Source: Bacillota bacterium (GTDB lineage Bacteria > Bacillota > Clostridia > Peptostreptococcales > Acidaminobacteraceae). Taken from it: 39,047 bases of DNA. Below are positions 21,902 through 29,304 of the stretch, piece after piece (position 1 is the first letter of the stretch; every line of letters starts with the position of its first letter). A program made the translations under genes and the position numbers. The notes beneath the pieces are model-generated. The model was given only the letters and a program-made list of their open reading frames with translations. It searched no databases and was not told where the DNA came from. The stretch is taken from the NCBI GenBank assembly GCA_030529605.1, contig JAUMWO010000004.1, positions 1-39,047 on the forward strand, in the 5' to 3' direction.

Positions 21902-24630
21902 TACGCTCCGCAGCATTTTTTGTATTTTTTCCCGCTTCCGCAAGGGCAGGGATCGTTTCGACCGACTTTGCTTTCCCGGTTGCGGACCGGCTGTTTCGGC
22001 GATCCGTCCCCGCTGTTTTGTACCGGGGTCGCCACGCGAACCACCGATTCGCGTTTGGTTTCCGTTTGGATGGTCGCTGCAAAAATCATCATCAGAGTTT
22101 CCTCTTGAATGCCCGCGATCATCTCGTCGAACATCTCGAACCCTTCCTGCTTGTAAGCGATGACCGGATCTTGCTGACCGATCGCGCGAAGCGAAATCCC
22201 CTGCTTGAGATCATCCATCGCCGCGATGTGATCGATCCAGCGACGATCGACCGATCGCAGAAGCAGCGCGCGCTCAATCTCACGCATCAACTCCGGTGTG
22301 AGCTCCCGTTCTTTTTTCTCGTAGAGCTCGATGGCGACTTCCATAATCCGGTTTTTGAGAATCTCCTTGGTCAGAGTCTCCGGCTCCCGGATGGTCACCG
22401 AACCGAGCGGCAGGAAGACATGCGACAGGCTCTGGAACAGTCCGTCCAGATCCCATTCCTCCGGATATTTGTAGCCGTCCGTGTAGGTATGAATCGCGTT
22501 GGAAACGCGCTTGTCGAGCATCGAGAGGATGTTTTCGCGCAGATCTTCGCCGCGCAGTACCTTCTGACGTTGACCGTAGATGATTTCTCTCTGTTTGTTG
22601 ATGACATCATCGTATTCCAGGACATTTTTTCGGATCGCAAAGTTGCGGCCTTCGACGCGGCTCTGCGCCGATTCGATCTGCTTGCTCAGCACACCGAGTT
22701 CGATCGCGACATCATCCGCCAGTCCCATGCGCTTGACGAGTTCTTTGATGCGCTCCGGAATGAACAGACGCATGAGATCGTCTTCCAGAGAAAGGTAAAA
22801 ACGCGAAGAGCCCGGATCTCCCTGTCGTCCGGCGCGACCGCGCAGCTGATTGTCGATCCGACGTGACTCATGCCGTTCGGTACCGATGATATGCAGACCG
22901 CCGGCTTCGCGCACCTTCGCCTGCTCCTCCTTGGTGATCGCTTCTTGTTCGCCGTAAATCTCCTGATAGACTCGGCGCGCATCAAGAACTTCGGGATCGT
23001 CCGTCTCCAGAGGACTGATCGCCTGTTCGATCATGGCATCGGAATATCCACGTTTAAGCATCTCGCGTTTTGCGATGAACTCCGGGTTGCCGCCCAAGAC
23101 GATGTCGGTTCCGCGGCCTGCCATATTGGTTGCGATGGTGACCGCCCCTAGGCGCCCTGCCTGCGCAACGATCTCCGCTTCGCGTTCGTGTTGCTTGGCG
23201 TTGAGGATTTCATGCGGGATTCCCTCGCGCTTGAGCACTTTGCCGAGCAACTCGGAGGTTTCGATGCTGATGGTGCCGACGAGAACCGGCTGCCCCTTGG
23301 CATGGCATTCACGGATGTCCTCGATGATCGCTTTGAACTTGGCTTGGATGGTGCCGTAGACCTTGTCGTCCGCGTCTTCCCGAATGACCGGGAGATTGGT
23401 CGGAACGATCACGACGTCCATATTGTAGATGTGGCGGAATTCTTCTTCCTCTGTCTTCGCCGTACCCGTCATTCCCGCCAACTTCTTGTACATGCGGAAA
23501 TAGTTTTGAATCGTGACGGTCGCGAGCGTCTGCTGCTCGGAGCGAATCTCGATGCCTTCTTTGGCTTCGATCGCCTGATGCAGGCCGTTGGAATAGCGGC
23601 GTCCGTACATCAGTCGTCCGGTGAATCCGTCGACGATGATGATTTCCCCGTCTTTCACGATGTAATCGACATCGCGTTTCATCAGGAAGTTGGCGCGAAT
23701 CGCCTGATTGATGTGGTGACTGATCTGTGAGTTGTTGGGATCCGAGAGGTTTTCGATGCCGAAATATTGTTCGGCTTTCTTGACACCGTCGCGCTCCTCG
23801 CTCCCTTCTTCGACGACACCGAAGCGGTCCGTCGTCAGACCGTCCGTCAAGGAAATGCTGCGCTCCTTCTCGTCGATCCGCACATCCTTGTCACGATCCA
23901 GAGTGCGGACAAAATTCTGTGCAAGCGTATACAGCTCGGTGGATTGTACGGATTCTCCCGAAATGATCAGCGGCGTGCGCGCCTCGTCGATCAAAATCGA
24001 GTCGACCTCGTCGACGATCGCAAAGTTGAGCGGGCGTTGCACCAGACGTCGGGACTCCAGCTCCATATTGTCGCGCAGATAGTCAAAACCGAACTCGGAG
24101 TTCGTGCCGTATGTGATGTCCGCGAGATACGCGTTGCGCCGATCTTCGCCTTCAACACCGTGCACCACGACACCGACGGTCAAACCGAGGAAACGGAAAA
24201 TCTTGCCCATCCACTCCTTGTCCCGCAGCGCGAGGTAGTCGTTGACCGTGATGATGTGCACGCCTTCGCCCGAAAGCGCGTTGAGATAAGCCGGAAGCGT
24301 TGCGACCAGAGTTTTTCCTTCTCCGGTCTTCATCTCCGCGATGCGCCCTTGATGGATCGCAATCCCTCCGACCAGCTGCACATAAAACGGACGCTTACCG
24401 AGCACACGCACACTGGCCTCTCGCGCAACGGCAAACGCGTCCGTCAAAATGTCGTCGAGCGTCTCGCCCTTGGCGAGCCGTTCTTTCAGCACGTCGGTCT
24501 GCGCGCGGAGTTCGGCGGCAGACATCGCTTGATACTTTGGTTCCAATGCCTCGATCGCATCCGCGATCTTTGAAAGCTTTTTAACCTCCTTGGCATTGAT
24601 GTCCCCAAAAATTGCTTTAAACAGATTCAA
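21901..24630 (-). CDS. secA: SecA, preprotein translocase ATPase
   Basis: SecA drives protein export through SecYEG. The 909-aa protein shows the ATPase loop [13 protein letters not shown] near residue 105, the DEAD-type [13 protein letters not shown] near 210, [12 protein letters not shown] in the second motor domain, [20 protein letters not shown], and a C-terminal SEC-C zinc motif ([13 protein letters not shown]). I place the start at a TTG (24630) because GGGAGG lies 6 nt upstream and the reading frame then begins [10 protein letters not shown], the normal SecA opening. The TTG directly abuts the TAA of the DUF5317 gene, whose last codons carry the ribosome binding site, so translation is likely coupled. 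Confidence 0.97.
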   Translation of the reverse strand: MNLFKAIFGDINAKEVKKLSKIADAIEALEPKYQAMSAAELRAQTDVLKERLAKGETLDDILTDAFAVAREASVRVLGKRPFYVQLVGGIAIHQGRIAEMKTGEGKTLVATLPAYLNALSGEGVHIITVNDYLALRDKEWMGKIFRFLGLTVGVVVHGVEGEDRRNAYLADITYGTNSEFGFDYLRDNMELESRRLVQRPLNFAIVDEVDSILIDEARTPLIISGESVQSTELYTLAQNFVRTLDRDKDVRIDEKERSISLTDGLTTDRFGVVEEGSEERDGVKKAEQYFGIENLSDPNNSQISHHINQAIRANFLMKRDVDYIVKDGEIIIVDGFTGRLMYGRRYSNGLHQAIEAKEGIEIRSEQQTLATVTIQNYFRMYKKLAGMTGTAKTEEEEFRHIYNMDVVIVPTNLPVIREDADDKVYGTIQAKFKAIIEDIRECHAKGQPVLVGTISIETSELLGKVLKREGIPHEILNAKQHEREAEIVAQAGRLGAVTIATNMAGRGTDIVLGGNPEFIAKREMLKRGYSDAMIEQAISPLETDDPEVLDARRVYQEIYGEQEAITKEEQAKVREAGGLHIIGTERHESRRIDNQLRGRAGRQGDPGSSRFYLSLEDDLMRLFIPERIKELVKRMGLADDVAIELGVLSKQIESAQSRVEGRNFAIRKNVLEYDDVINKQREIIYGQRQKVLRGEDLRENILSMLDKRVSNAIHTYTDGYKYPEEWDLDGLFQSLSHVFLPLGSVTIREPETLTKEILKNRIMEVAIELYEKKERELTPELMREIERALLLRSVDRRWIDHIAAMDDLKQGISLRAIGQQDPVIAYKQEGFEMFDEMIAGIQEETLMMIFAATIQTETKRESVVRVATPVQNSGDGSPKQPVRNRESKVGRNDPCPCGSGKKYKKCCGA

Positions 24631-25224
24631 TTAATTCCTCCCAAAACTCGAGCCGAATGAAAAATTGAGCATCGACCCTTTCCGATATGTCACCATCATC
24701 TGTTGGATCATCCATGCGATCCCGATGCAGGCGAGCAAATCCCCGATGGAAATCACCGTGCTCAGCGGATACCAGGCTGGCAATTTGTGCACCTTCGCCA
24801 ACAGGAGAGAAAGACCGATGGTCCCTTCCAGCGGGCGGTAGTTGAGCACTTCCCCGGACGCGATCGATTCGACAAACTGCGAATAGCCGAGTTCCGTCAT
24901 CGCCGCCGTATCGATCGGCATCTGGAACCCGTTGACCCCCATGATCAGGAGGTTCAACAGAAGTCCGAGCAGGAACAGCTTCATCCCCGGGACGCGCAGG
25001 TTGATCAATGCGACGACGCCGCAGAGCAGCATCGCAGCGAAGGGAAAGATCGACAGCATCGGCATTTCAATCTGCAGCAAGCGCAGCAGATACGGAATCA
25101 AAAACAGCACAAGCGCGGCGATCGTCAGATACCAACCTTTGAAGCGCATCCCAAGAAAATTGCTCAGACGACCCCGACGGAGCTTCCCGATCAAAAATCC
25201 GAGCACGATAGCTTCGATGTACAT
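24631..25224 (-). CDS. DUF5317-like integral membrane protein
   Basis: This 197-aa protein is strongly hydrophobic, with about five membrane segments (residues 2-14, 31-50, 57-76, 80-98 and a C-terminal one near 160-178). The short basic loop KLRRGRLSNFLGMRFKGW follows the first segment. It resembles the DUF5317 group of uncharacterised membrane proteins, but I rely on overall character rather than a firm motif. GAGGAGG lies 5 nt before the ATG, and the rlmH-like A stop codon sits within that region. The gene ends directly against the secA start. A role near Sec-dependent export can only be guessed from position. Confidence 0.7.
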   Translation of the reverse strand: MYIEAIVLGFLIGKLRRGRLSNFLGMRFKGWYLTIAALVLFLIPYLLRLLQIEMPMLSIFPFAAMLLCGVVALINLRVPGMKLFLLGLLLNLLIMGVNGFQMPIDTAAMTELGYSQFVESIASGEVLNYRPLEGTIGLSLLLAKVHKLPAWYPLSTVISIGDLLACIGIAWMIQQMMVTYRKGSMLNFSFGSSFGRN

Positions 25225-25233
25225 TCGACCTCC

Positions 25234-25596
25234 TCATTTGTGGTAATTGCTTCCTCCCAGGATCCGAAACGCCCGGTAGATCTGCTCGATCAGCAGAACC
25301 GGAAGCAGTTGCGGGTCAATGTCGCAGTCGATGAGGTTGAGTTGCATCTCCGCATCCGGATTGGGCTCATCGACATAAAACATGAGGCGCGACTTTCCTT
25401 GAAGCGCCAAATCCTGCAGGCGCCTTGCAAACTCGACCGAGTCGATCGCTTCCCCGTAGCGAGAAATCGAAATCGAATAATCAGGCTGGAGCCGATCGAC
25501 AAATTTGACTTCCCGGGACAAGCGCTTCCGATACTCTTCGAATGCGCTCAAATAATTGGGATTCTTTATCTTTCGAGTTTGAAGACAGATTTTCAT
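25234..25596 (-). CDS. RlmH-like SPOUT protein A: tail kept, SAM-binding loop lost
   Basis: RlmH methylates N3 of pseudouridine 1915 in helix 69 of 23S rRNA. This 120-aa protein is about 40 residues shorter than ordinary RlmH. Its C-terminus (LLIEQIYRAFRILGGSNYHK) keeps the family's conserved end, IEQxYRAFxIxxGxxYHK. The SAM-binding GGSxG loop is gone: where a normal copy has FVIGGSNG, this one has MFYVDEPNPD, and the segment leading to the tail is shortened. The N-terminal VGKLK motif is also replaced (TRKIKN). So it probably cannot bind SAM alone. It heads the DUF5317-secA-prfB operon. No Shine-Dalgarno is seen; the promoter would start RNA at or beside the ATG. Confidence 0.85.
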   Translation of the reverse strand: MKICLQTRKIKNPNYLSAFEEYRKRLSREVKFVDRLQPDYSISISRYGEAIDSVEFARRLQDLALQGKSRLMFYVDEPNPDAEMQLNLIDCDIDPQLLPVLLIEQIYRAFRILGGSNYHK

Positions 25597-25602
25597 AACT
25601 AT

Positions 25603-25631
25603 AGTATATCGATTGGAACGGTCAAATTCAA
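25603..25631 (-). promoter_or_regulatory. Sigma-A promoter giving a leaderless rlmHA-secA transcript
   Basis: Minus-strand TTGAAT, 17 nt, TATACT. Only six bases separate the -10 box from the ATG at 25596, so transcription should begin at or next to the start codon. A terminator lies just upstream, so this is probably the main promoter of the rlmHA-DUF5317-secA-prfB-tex operon. Confidence 0.7.
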
Positions 25632-25646
25632 TCATGCATCCCGATC

Positions 25647-25677
25647 AAAAAAGCCCGACAGTCAGTGACTGTCGGGC
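25647..25677 (-). terminator. Intrinsic terminator after the zinc-ribbon gene
   Basis: On the minus strand GCCCGACAGTCA pairs with TGACTGTCGGGC and is followed by TTTTTT. The stem is perfect and very short-looped. It separates the DUF362-rlmHB-XRE-zinc ribbon transcript from the rlmHA-secA operon. Confidence 0.9.
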
Positions 25678-25702
25678 CATCGGAGCGGTTCATTTTTTTC
25701 GG

Positions 25703-25867
25703 CTACTGCTCCGATTCACAAACTTCCAATGTTCGGATAAAATTCAAGCACTCGGGACAAATGGCTTTGCTTCGGAACGGTATCAGCCCGGAACTCGAGC
25801 TGCAGATTCCGCACCGTTGCTCGTAGTACACTTCTCTGACACCCATTTCAACAACAATCTCCGTCAT
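25703..25867 (-). CDS. 54-aa zinc-ribbon protein, possibly Gin/CsfB-like
   Basis: This short gene starts at an ATG with GGGAGG 3 nt upstream (25867) and encodes 54 residues. Two CxxC pairs (CGIC at 19-22 and CPEC at 37-40), 14 residues apart, form one zinc ribbon. The pattern CxIC-N14-CxxC followed by a short helix resembles Gin (CsfB), the sporulation-linked inhibitor of sigma-G, whose pairs are 15 residues apart. The match rests on spacing and size only, so I regard it as a suggestion; any small zinc-ribbon adaptor is possible. It follows the XRE regulator by 28 nt and is closed by a strong terminator. Confidence 0.7.
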   Translation of the reverse strand: MTEIVVEMGVREVYYEQRCGICSSSSGLIPFRSKAICPECLNFIRTLEVCESEQ

Positions 25868-25895
25868 GTTCCCTCCCAGTTATTATTGAACGACT

Positions 25896-26240
25896 CTATC
25901 GGTCGATCTTACCCCTACGTGTCCGTTCGATAATTTCCAAAAGCAATTGTACGGTTCCCCTGTCCACAAGCGGAAGGCTGTCGATCACCTTTTGACGAAG
26001 AGCGGTCTCGTCCTCTTCGTATGGCACTTCGGTCTCGTGAATCCGAATCAGTTCGATCAACTCGTCTCGACTCAGAATTTCCCGATCGGCGATGCGGGTA
26101 ATGAATCGTGTGGACGGTGTGCGTACTCCGCGCTCGTAACGATTGTAGGTCGAGGGATGTACGCCCAACATCGCAGCGAACTCCTTTTGATCGAGCCCCA
26201 ACCGATTGCGCAAAGAACGCAACTTTTCACTGAAATCCAT
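25896..26240 (-). CDS. XRE-family helix-turn-helix regulator
   Basis: The 114-aa protein has a Cro/C1-type DNA-binding domain in its first 55 residues (LRSLRNRLGLDQKEFAAMLG, then VHPSTYNRYERGVRTPS) and a helical acidic C-terminal half (residues 60-114) that may dimerise or sense a ligand. The ATG at 26240 follows AGGTGG by 8 nt; a GTG four codons earlier is less likely. It lies 77 nt after rlmH-like B and 28 nt before the zinc-ribbon gene. The intergenic stretch before it holds a perfect inverted repeat, a possible operator. Its targets cannot be told from the sequence. Confidence 0.88.
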   Translation of the reverse strand: MDFSEKLRSLRNRLGLDQKEFAAMLGVHPSTYNRYERGVRTPSTRFITRIADREILSRDELIELIRIHETEVPYEEDETALRQKVIDSLPLVDRGTVQLLLEIIERTRRGKIDR

Positions 26241-26301
26241 TTCGTCTACCACCTATATTGTTGCCAAATATTAACATATGGCGGTAGTGCATTTCAGAAC
26301 G

Positions 26302-26318
26302 ATTGCCGCTTTGGCAAT
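26302..26318. repeat. Inverted repeat ATTGCC-N5-GGCAAT at the rlmHB stop
   Basis: Six-base arms around GCTTT (plus strand), beginning at the stop codon of rlmH-like B. No T-run follows on either strand, so it is not a convincing terminator. It could be an XRE operator. It sits where the lost C-terminal codons of rlmH would be expected. Confidence 0.5.
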
Positions 26319-26725
26319 TACAATCTGCGTATTATCATATCAAGGGCGACGATGCGTACCAATTGGTGCGGTAGAGTCATTGGAGTCAGAGCGATGGAGG
26401 CGTCGGCGCGGCGGCGGATGGAATCATCGACTCCATTGCTTCCGCCGATCACGATGGTGTTGACGCGATCCGAAGAAAGACGAAAAAAACGATCCGCCGG
26501 TTTCCCGGCGAGATCGAACAAAATCACATGATCGGTGGGCGCGACTCTCTGCAGGACTCCCTCGGACTCGACACGAATCGCACGAGCGATGTCGCGATCC
26601 GGCTCATCTTCGATTTCGATGACTTCGATCCTGCAACGCTTCCGAAGCGTCTGCAGCATCTCCTGCGCTTGGTCGCGCCAGTAGCTTTCCTTCAGTTTCC
26701 CGACGACCAGAAGTTTAATCCACAT
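26318..26725 (-). CDS. RlmH-like SPOUT protein B: SAM loop kept, C-terminal tail missing
   Basis: This 135-aa protein reads as ordinary RlmH for most of its length. It has the N-terminal MWIKLLVVGKLKESYW, the strand-loop IVIGGSNGVDDSIRRRAD that binds SAM in the trefoil knot, and LTPMTLPHQLVRI. It then departs: where RlmH continues LIEQxYRAFxIxxGxxYHK, this protein reads ALDMIIRRL and stops, leaving out about the last ten residues, including the essential-looking YHK. No frame downstream restores them. The remainder is well conserved and shows no internal stops, so it does not look like a decaying gene. It overlaps the DUF362 gene by 11 nt and is probably translated with it. Confidence 0.88.
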   Translation of the reverse strand: MWIKLLVVGKLKESYWRDQAQEMLQTLRKRCRIEVIEIEDEPDRDIARAIRVESEGVLQRVAPTDHVILFDLAGKPADRFFRLSSDRVNTIVIGGSNGVDDSIRRRADASIALTPMTLPHQLVRIVALDMIIRRL

Positions 26726-27746
26726 GAATCAGATCGTAACGGTCACGAGCAAAGCCGATCTTCACTGCATGCTCGAGCGTGCGACGTCCGAAGTCAAACA
26801 ACGGCTCGTGGGCATTGTGCTGCAGCATATCGAGGCATGCGGTGTCGAGCGCGACCGGATTTTTCGAAGCAAATACACCGACATCGCCCGCGACAGGGAT
26901 CATATGTTCACCCAAGCAATCGCAGGATTTCGTGATGTTGATGGCGAAGGAAATGTAGATATTGTCTTTGCCGAGCTGAGCGCCATAGGCATACTCGGCG
27001 ATTTTTTCGAGCAGATTGTTGCCGTCCCATCGGCTATAGATCGCACCGATCGGGCAGACGGCGATGCAGCCGGCACATCCGACGCATTGTTCCGTCAGAA
27101 TATGCGCCTTTTCGGGAGGAAACAGCGCGATGGCGTCATATCCGCATTTGCTGACGCATTGCCCGCAGGAGACGCATTTTTCTTCGTTCACGATCGGCGT
27201 GAGACCGGAATGCTGTTCGAGCTTGCCGCCGCGCGCCGCAAACCCCATACTCAGCTGTTTGAGCGCACCGCCGAAGCCCGCCGAGTCATGCCCCTTGAAG
27301 TGACTCATCACCAGGAATTGGTCGTAATCCGCGTATTTGATGCCGATCTTACAGGTATCGATGAATTCCTTGTGAATCGGGATCTCGGAATAGTCGGTGC
27401 CGATGGCGCCGTCGGCAATGATGACGGGAATGCGCGTAAAACCGTGCTCCGCTGCCACACGGCGATGGCTCTCCTCCGTCGTTCGTGCTCCCCGGTACAG
27501 GACATTGGTTTCGATGAATGCCGTCCCGACATGGTGCTCCTCGAGATAGTCGATGACACCATCGTAGCAGCTCGGCGGCACAAAGGTCGTATTGCCCGCC
27601 TCGCCGAAATGAACTTTGAGCGGAACTTGCTTTGCAAAGACATGATTTTCCTCGGCAACCAAGCGTTCGAGCAACGCTCTCGCCGCGCCGGAAAGTTCAG
27701 CGGTATTGCCTGTCGTCAGGCGTTTGAAAAACACCTTACTCGTCAT
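26715..27746 (-). CDS. DUF362 family protein with two [4Fe-4S] ferredoxin motifs
   Basis: This 343-aa protein has the DUF362 fold in its first 185 residues and last 90 (GKLEQHSGLTPIV; the segment DVGVFASKNPVALDTACLD is typical). Between them lie two 2[4Fe-4S]-type cysteine sets: CVSCGQCVSKC near residue 190 and CVGCAGCIAVCP near 220. Such proteins are common in anaerobes and are thought to handle electrons or iron-sulfur clusters; no reaction is established. A GGGGGT ribosome binding site precedes the ATG. It is the first gene of the transcript that carries rlmH-like B, the XRE regulator and the zinc-ribbon gene. Confidence 0.9.
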   Translation of the reverse strand: MTSKVFFKRLTTGNTAELSGAARALLERLVAEENHVFAKQVPLKVHFGEAGNTTFVPPSCYDGVIDYLEEHHVGTAFIETNVLYRGARTTEESHRRVAAEHGFTRIPVIIADGAIGTDYSEIPIHKEFIDTCKIGIKYADYDQFLVMSHFKGHDSAGFGGALKQLSMGFAARGGKLEQHSGLTPIVNEEKCVSCGQCVSKCGYDAIALFPPEKAHILTEQCVGCAGCIAVCPIGAIYSRWDGNNLLEKIAEYAYGAQLGKDNIYISFAINITKSCDCLGEHMIPVAGDVGVFASKNPVALDTACLDMLQHNAHEPLFDFGRRTLEHAVKIGFARDRYDLIHVD

Positions 27747-27767
27747 TTCTTACCCCCTTTCAAACCG

Positions 27768-27789
27768 AGCTGACGCCCCCACGTCAGCT
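27768..27789 (-). terminator. Weak hairpin at the end of the glucosaminidase gene
   Basis: AGCTGACG pairs with CGTCAGCT around a TGGGGG loop on the minus strand, overlapping the stop codon. It is followed by CGGTTTG, a poor T-run, so it may be an inefficient terminator or only an RNA-end stabilising stem upstream of the DUF362 gene. Confidence 0.45.
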
Positions 27790-28420
27790 ATTCACTGCGT
27801 TGTATCAATGCCTCCAAATGGGTTCGCACTTTTTGCGCCCACTGCGGATCGGTTGCGTAGCGGCGGCCGATGTCGTCGATCGCCAGCCCATGGTAGTATT
27901 CTCCGCCCTTTGTCAAATAGGACTTGGATAGGTAAGCGGCCACATGATCGATGCCTTCTTCGACGGTTCGAAAGGTACGAGCACTGGCATATGGTGAAGA
28001 GTCGTATGCTTGAAATCCGAATAAATTCTTTTTGTCTCGCGCAATTTGAGATGTACCGAATGCCGATTCATGCGATGCGATCGCCGTCAGCACCCAGGCA
28101 TTGATGCCATGCGCCGCTTCGGCGCGCTTGAAAGCTGCTCCCAAACCGGCCATCTTGGTGCCGCTGAGCGCGCGATCGATGTCCCCGGCGGTCGAATGCG
28201 TCAACTGGCGCACATTGCGCGGATTGTAATCCGGTGTGCGTCCGTACCGCGCGGCGTTTGCAAGATCCCCAAACACCATCGACGATGGCTTGACCATGCG
28301 ATGCAAGGGAGCCATCGGGATGCCCAGCTTCGTCTGCAGAATTTCTTCAAAGCGTCGCGTCGCATTTTCATAACCGGAGCTCCGAATCGTGAACAATCGG
28401 TCTCCTACTTTGCGTATCAT
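27788..28420 (-). CDS. GH73-like glucosaminidase without signal peptide
   Basis: The C-terminal 130 residues match the glucosaminidase (GH73/FlgJ-like) fold, which cleaves N-acetylglucosamine bonds in peptidoglycan: the motif IASHESAFGTSQIARDKKNLFGFQ at about 113-136 carries the catalytic glutamate (Glu118), followed by YDSSPYASARTFRTVEEG and YATDPQWAQKV. The first 80 residues have no known domain. There is no signal peptide or membrane segment, so export by the usual Sec path is not evident; the flagellar export system is one possibility. The ATG has no Shine-Dalgarno and lies 6 nt after a -10 box, so its RNA may be leaderless. Confidence 0.85.
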   Translation of the reverse strand: MIRKVGDRLFTIRSSGYENATRRFEEILQTKLGIPMAPLHRMVKPSSMVFGDLANAARYGRTPDYNPRNVRQLTHSTAGDIDRALSGTKMAGLGAAFKRAEAAHGINAWVLTAIASHESAFGTSQIARDKKNLFGFQAYDSSPYASARTFRTVEEGIDHVAAYLSKSYLTKGGEYYHGLAIDDIGRRYATDPQWAQKVRTHLEALIQRSE

Positions 28421-28426
28421 ACTGTC

Positions 28427-28456
28427 ATTTTAGCAATCACGTTTCTGGTCGGTCAA
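28427..28456 (-). promoter_or_regulatory. Candidate promoter giving a leaderless glucosaminidase transcript
   Basis: Minus-strand TTGACC, 18 nt, TAAAAT, with six bases between the -10 box and the ATG at 28420. It nearly abuts the divergent promoter of the hydrolase operon, so the two may compete. Confidence 0.55.
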
Positions 28457-28465
28457 CGAAAATTT

Positions 28466-28474
28466 TGATATAAT
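28466..28474 (+). promoter_or_regulatory. Extended -10 promoter for the hydrolase-MurF-Ddl operon
   Basis: TGATATAAT is a perfect TATAAT with an upstream TG. No good -35 is visible. It lies about 30 nt before the first start codon and directly next to the divergent promoter at 28427-28456. Confidence 0.6.
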
Positions 28475-28503
28475 ACGGAAGAAATCAATCGTTCGGAGAA
28501 TCT

Positions 28504-29304
28504 ATGAACTATCCAATCGCCGAGCTGGAACAAAAAACGATCGGTTCCGAGCACGGGCTTCCGCTCCTTTGCCTTCACGGGTGGGGAACGGATTTGAACA
28601 CTTTCGATCCGCTGACAGAACAACTGACTGACCGTTTTCAGGTCTTTTCTTTTTCCTTCCCGGGCTTCGGGCGCTCTCCTGAGCCCTCCGAACCTTGGAG
28701 TGTATCGGACTACGTTGCTCTCACCGAAAACTATGTGCGCGAAACGATCGGCCGATCGCCGTATGCGATCTTGGCACATTCCTTTGGCGGACGGGTGACG
28801 GCGGGATTGTGCGACAGCTTCGTGATGAAGGACTGCAAAAAACTGATCCTCATCGGAGCGGCCGGAATTCGTCCGAAGCGTCCGGTCTCCTATTACATCA
28901 AGGTTTACGGCTATAAGGCGATGAAATTCCTGTCGAAGATTCCCGGTCTGCATGCGATCCTGAAGCGCCCGATTGCCGCCTATCGCAATCGATACGCTTC
29001 GGATGACTATGCGCGCGCGAGCACGGTGATGCAGGCGACCCTATCCAAGGTCGTCAAGCAGGATCTCTCCCGCGAGTTTTCCAAGCTTTCGTTGCCAAGT
29101 CTGCTGATCTGGGGAAAGGCGGATGACCAAACCCCGATCGATCAGGGGCGCCGCATGCACCATCTGATCGCCGACTCCGGGCTCGTCGAACTCGACGGCG
29201 GGCATTTCATCTATCTTGAGAAAAAATCGGAAGTTCAGCAGGCCGTCCGCCATTTTTTGACGGATGCGTCTGCCGCTGACGAGGCGAAAGGAGGGGATCG
29301 ATGA
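28504..29304 (+). CDS. Alpha/beta hydrolase
   Basis: This 266-aa protein has the alpha/beta hydrolase fold. HGWG at 25-28 forms the oxyanion region, AHSFGG with Ser93 is the nucleophile elbow, and Asp near 205 (WGKADDQTP) and His near 234 (DGGHFIYLE) complete the triad. There is no signal peptide, so it works in the cytoplasm, and no sequence feature reveals its substrate. Its stop and the start of the MurF-like gene overlap as ATGA, and a GGAG site precedes its own ATG. Position before two cell-wall ligases suggests a wall-precursor or lipid-linked substrate. Confidence 0.92.
   Translation: MNYPIAELEQKTIGSEHGLPLLCLHGWGTDLNTFDPLTEQLTDRFQVFSFSFPGFGRSPEPSEPWSVSDYVALTENYVRETIGRSPYAILAHSFGGRVTAGLCDSFVMKDCKKLILIGAAGIRPKRPVSYYIKVYGYKAMKFLSKIPGLHAILKRPIAAYRNRYASDDYARASTVMQATLSKVVKQDLSREFSKLSLPSLLIWGKADDQTPIDQGRRMHHLIADSGLVELDGGHFIYLEKKSEVQQAVRHFLTDASAADEAKGGDR

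Noticed and set aside
26318-26725. rlmH-like B as an ordinary decaying pseudogene
   Set aside because: The rest of the protein is well conserved with no internal stop, it is coupled to DUF362, and a second copy keeps just the missing part. That pattern fits division of labour better, though decay is not excluded.
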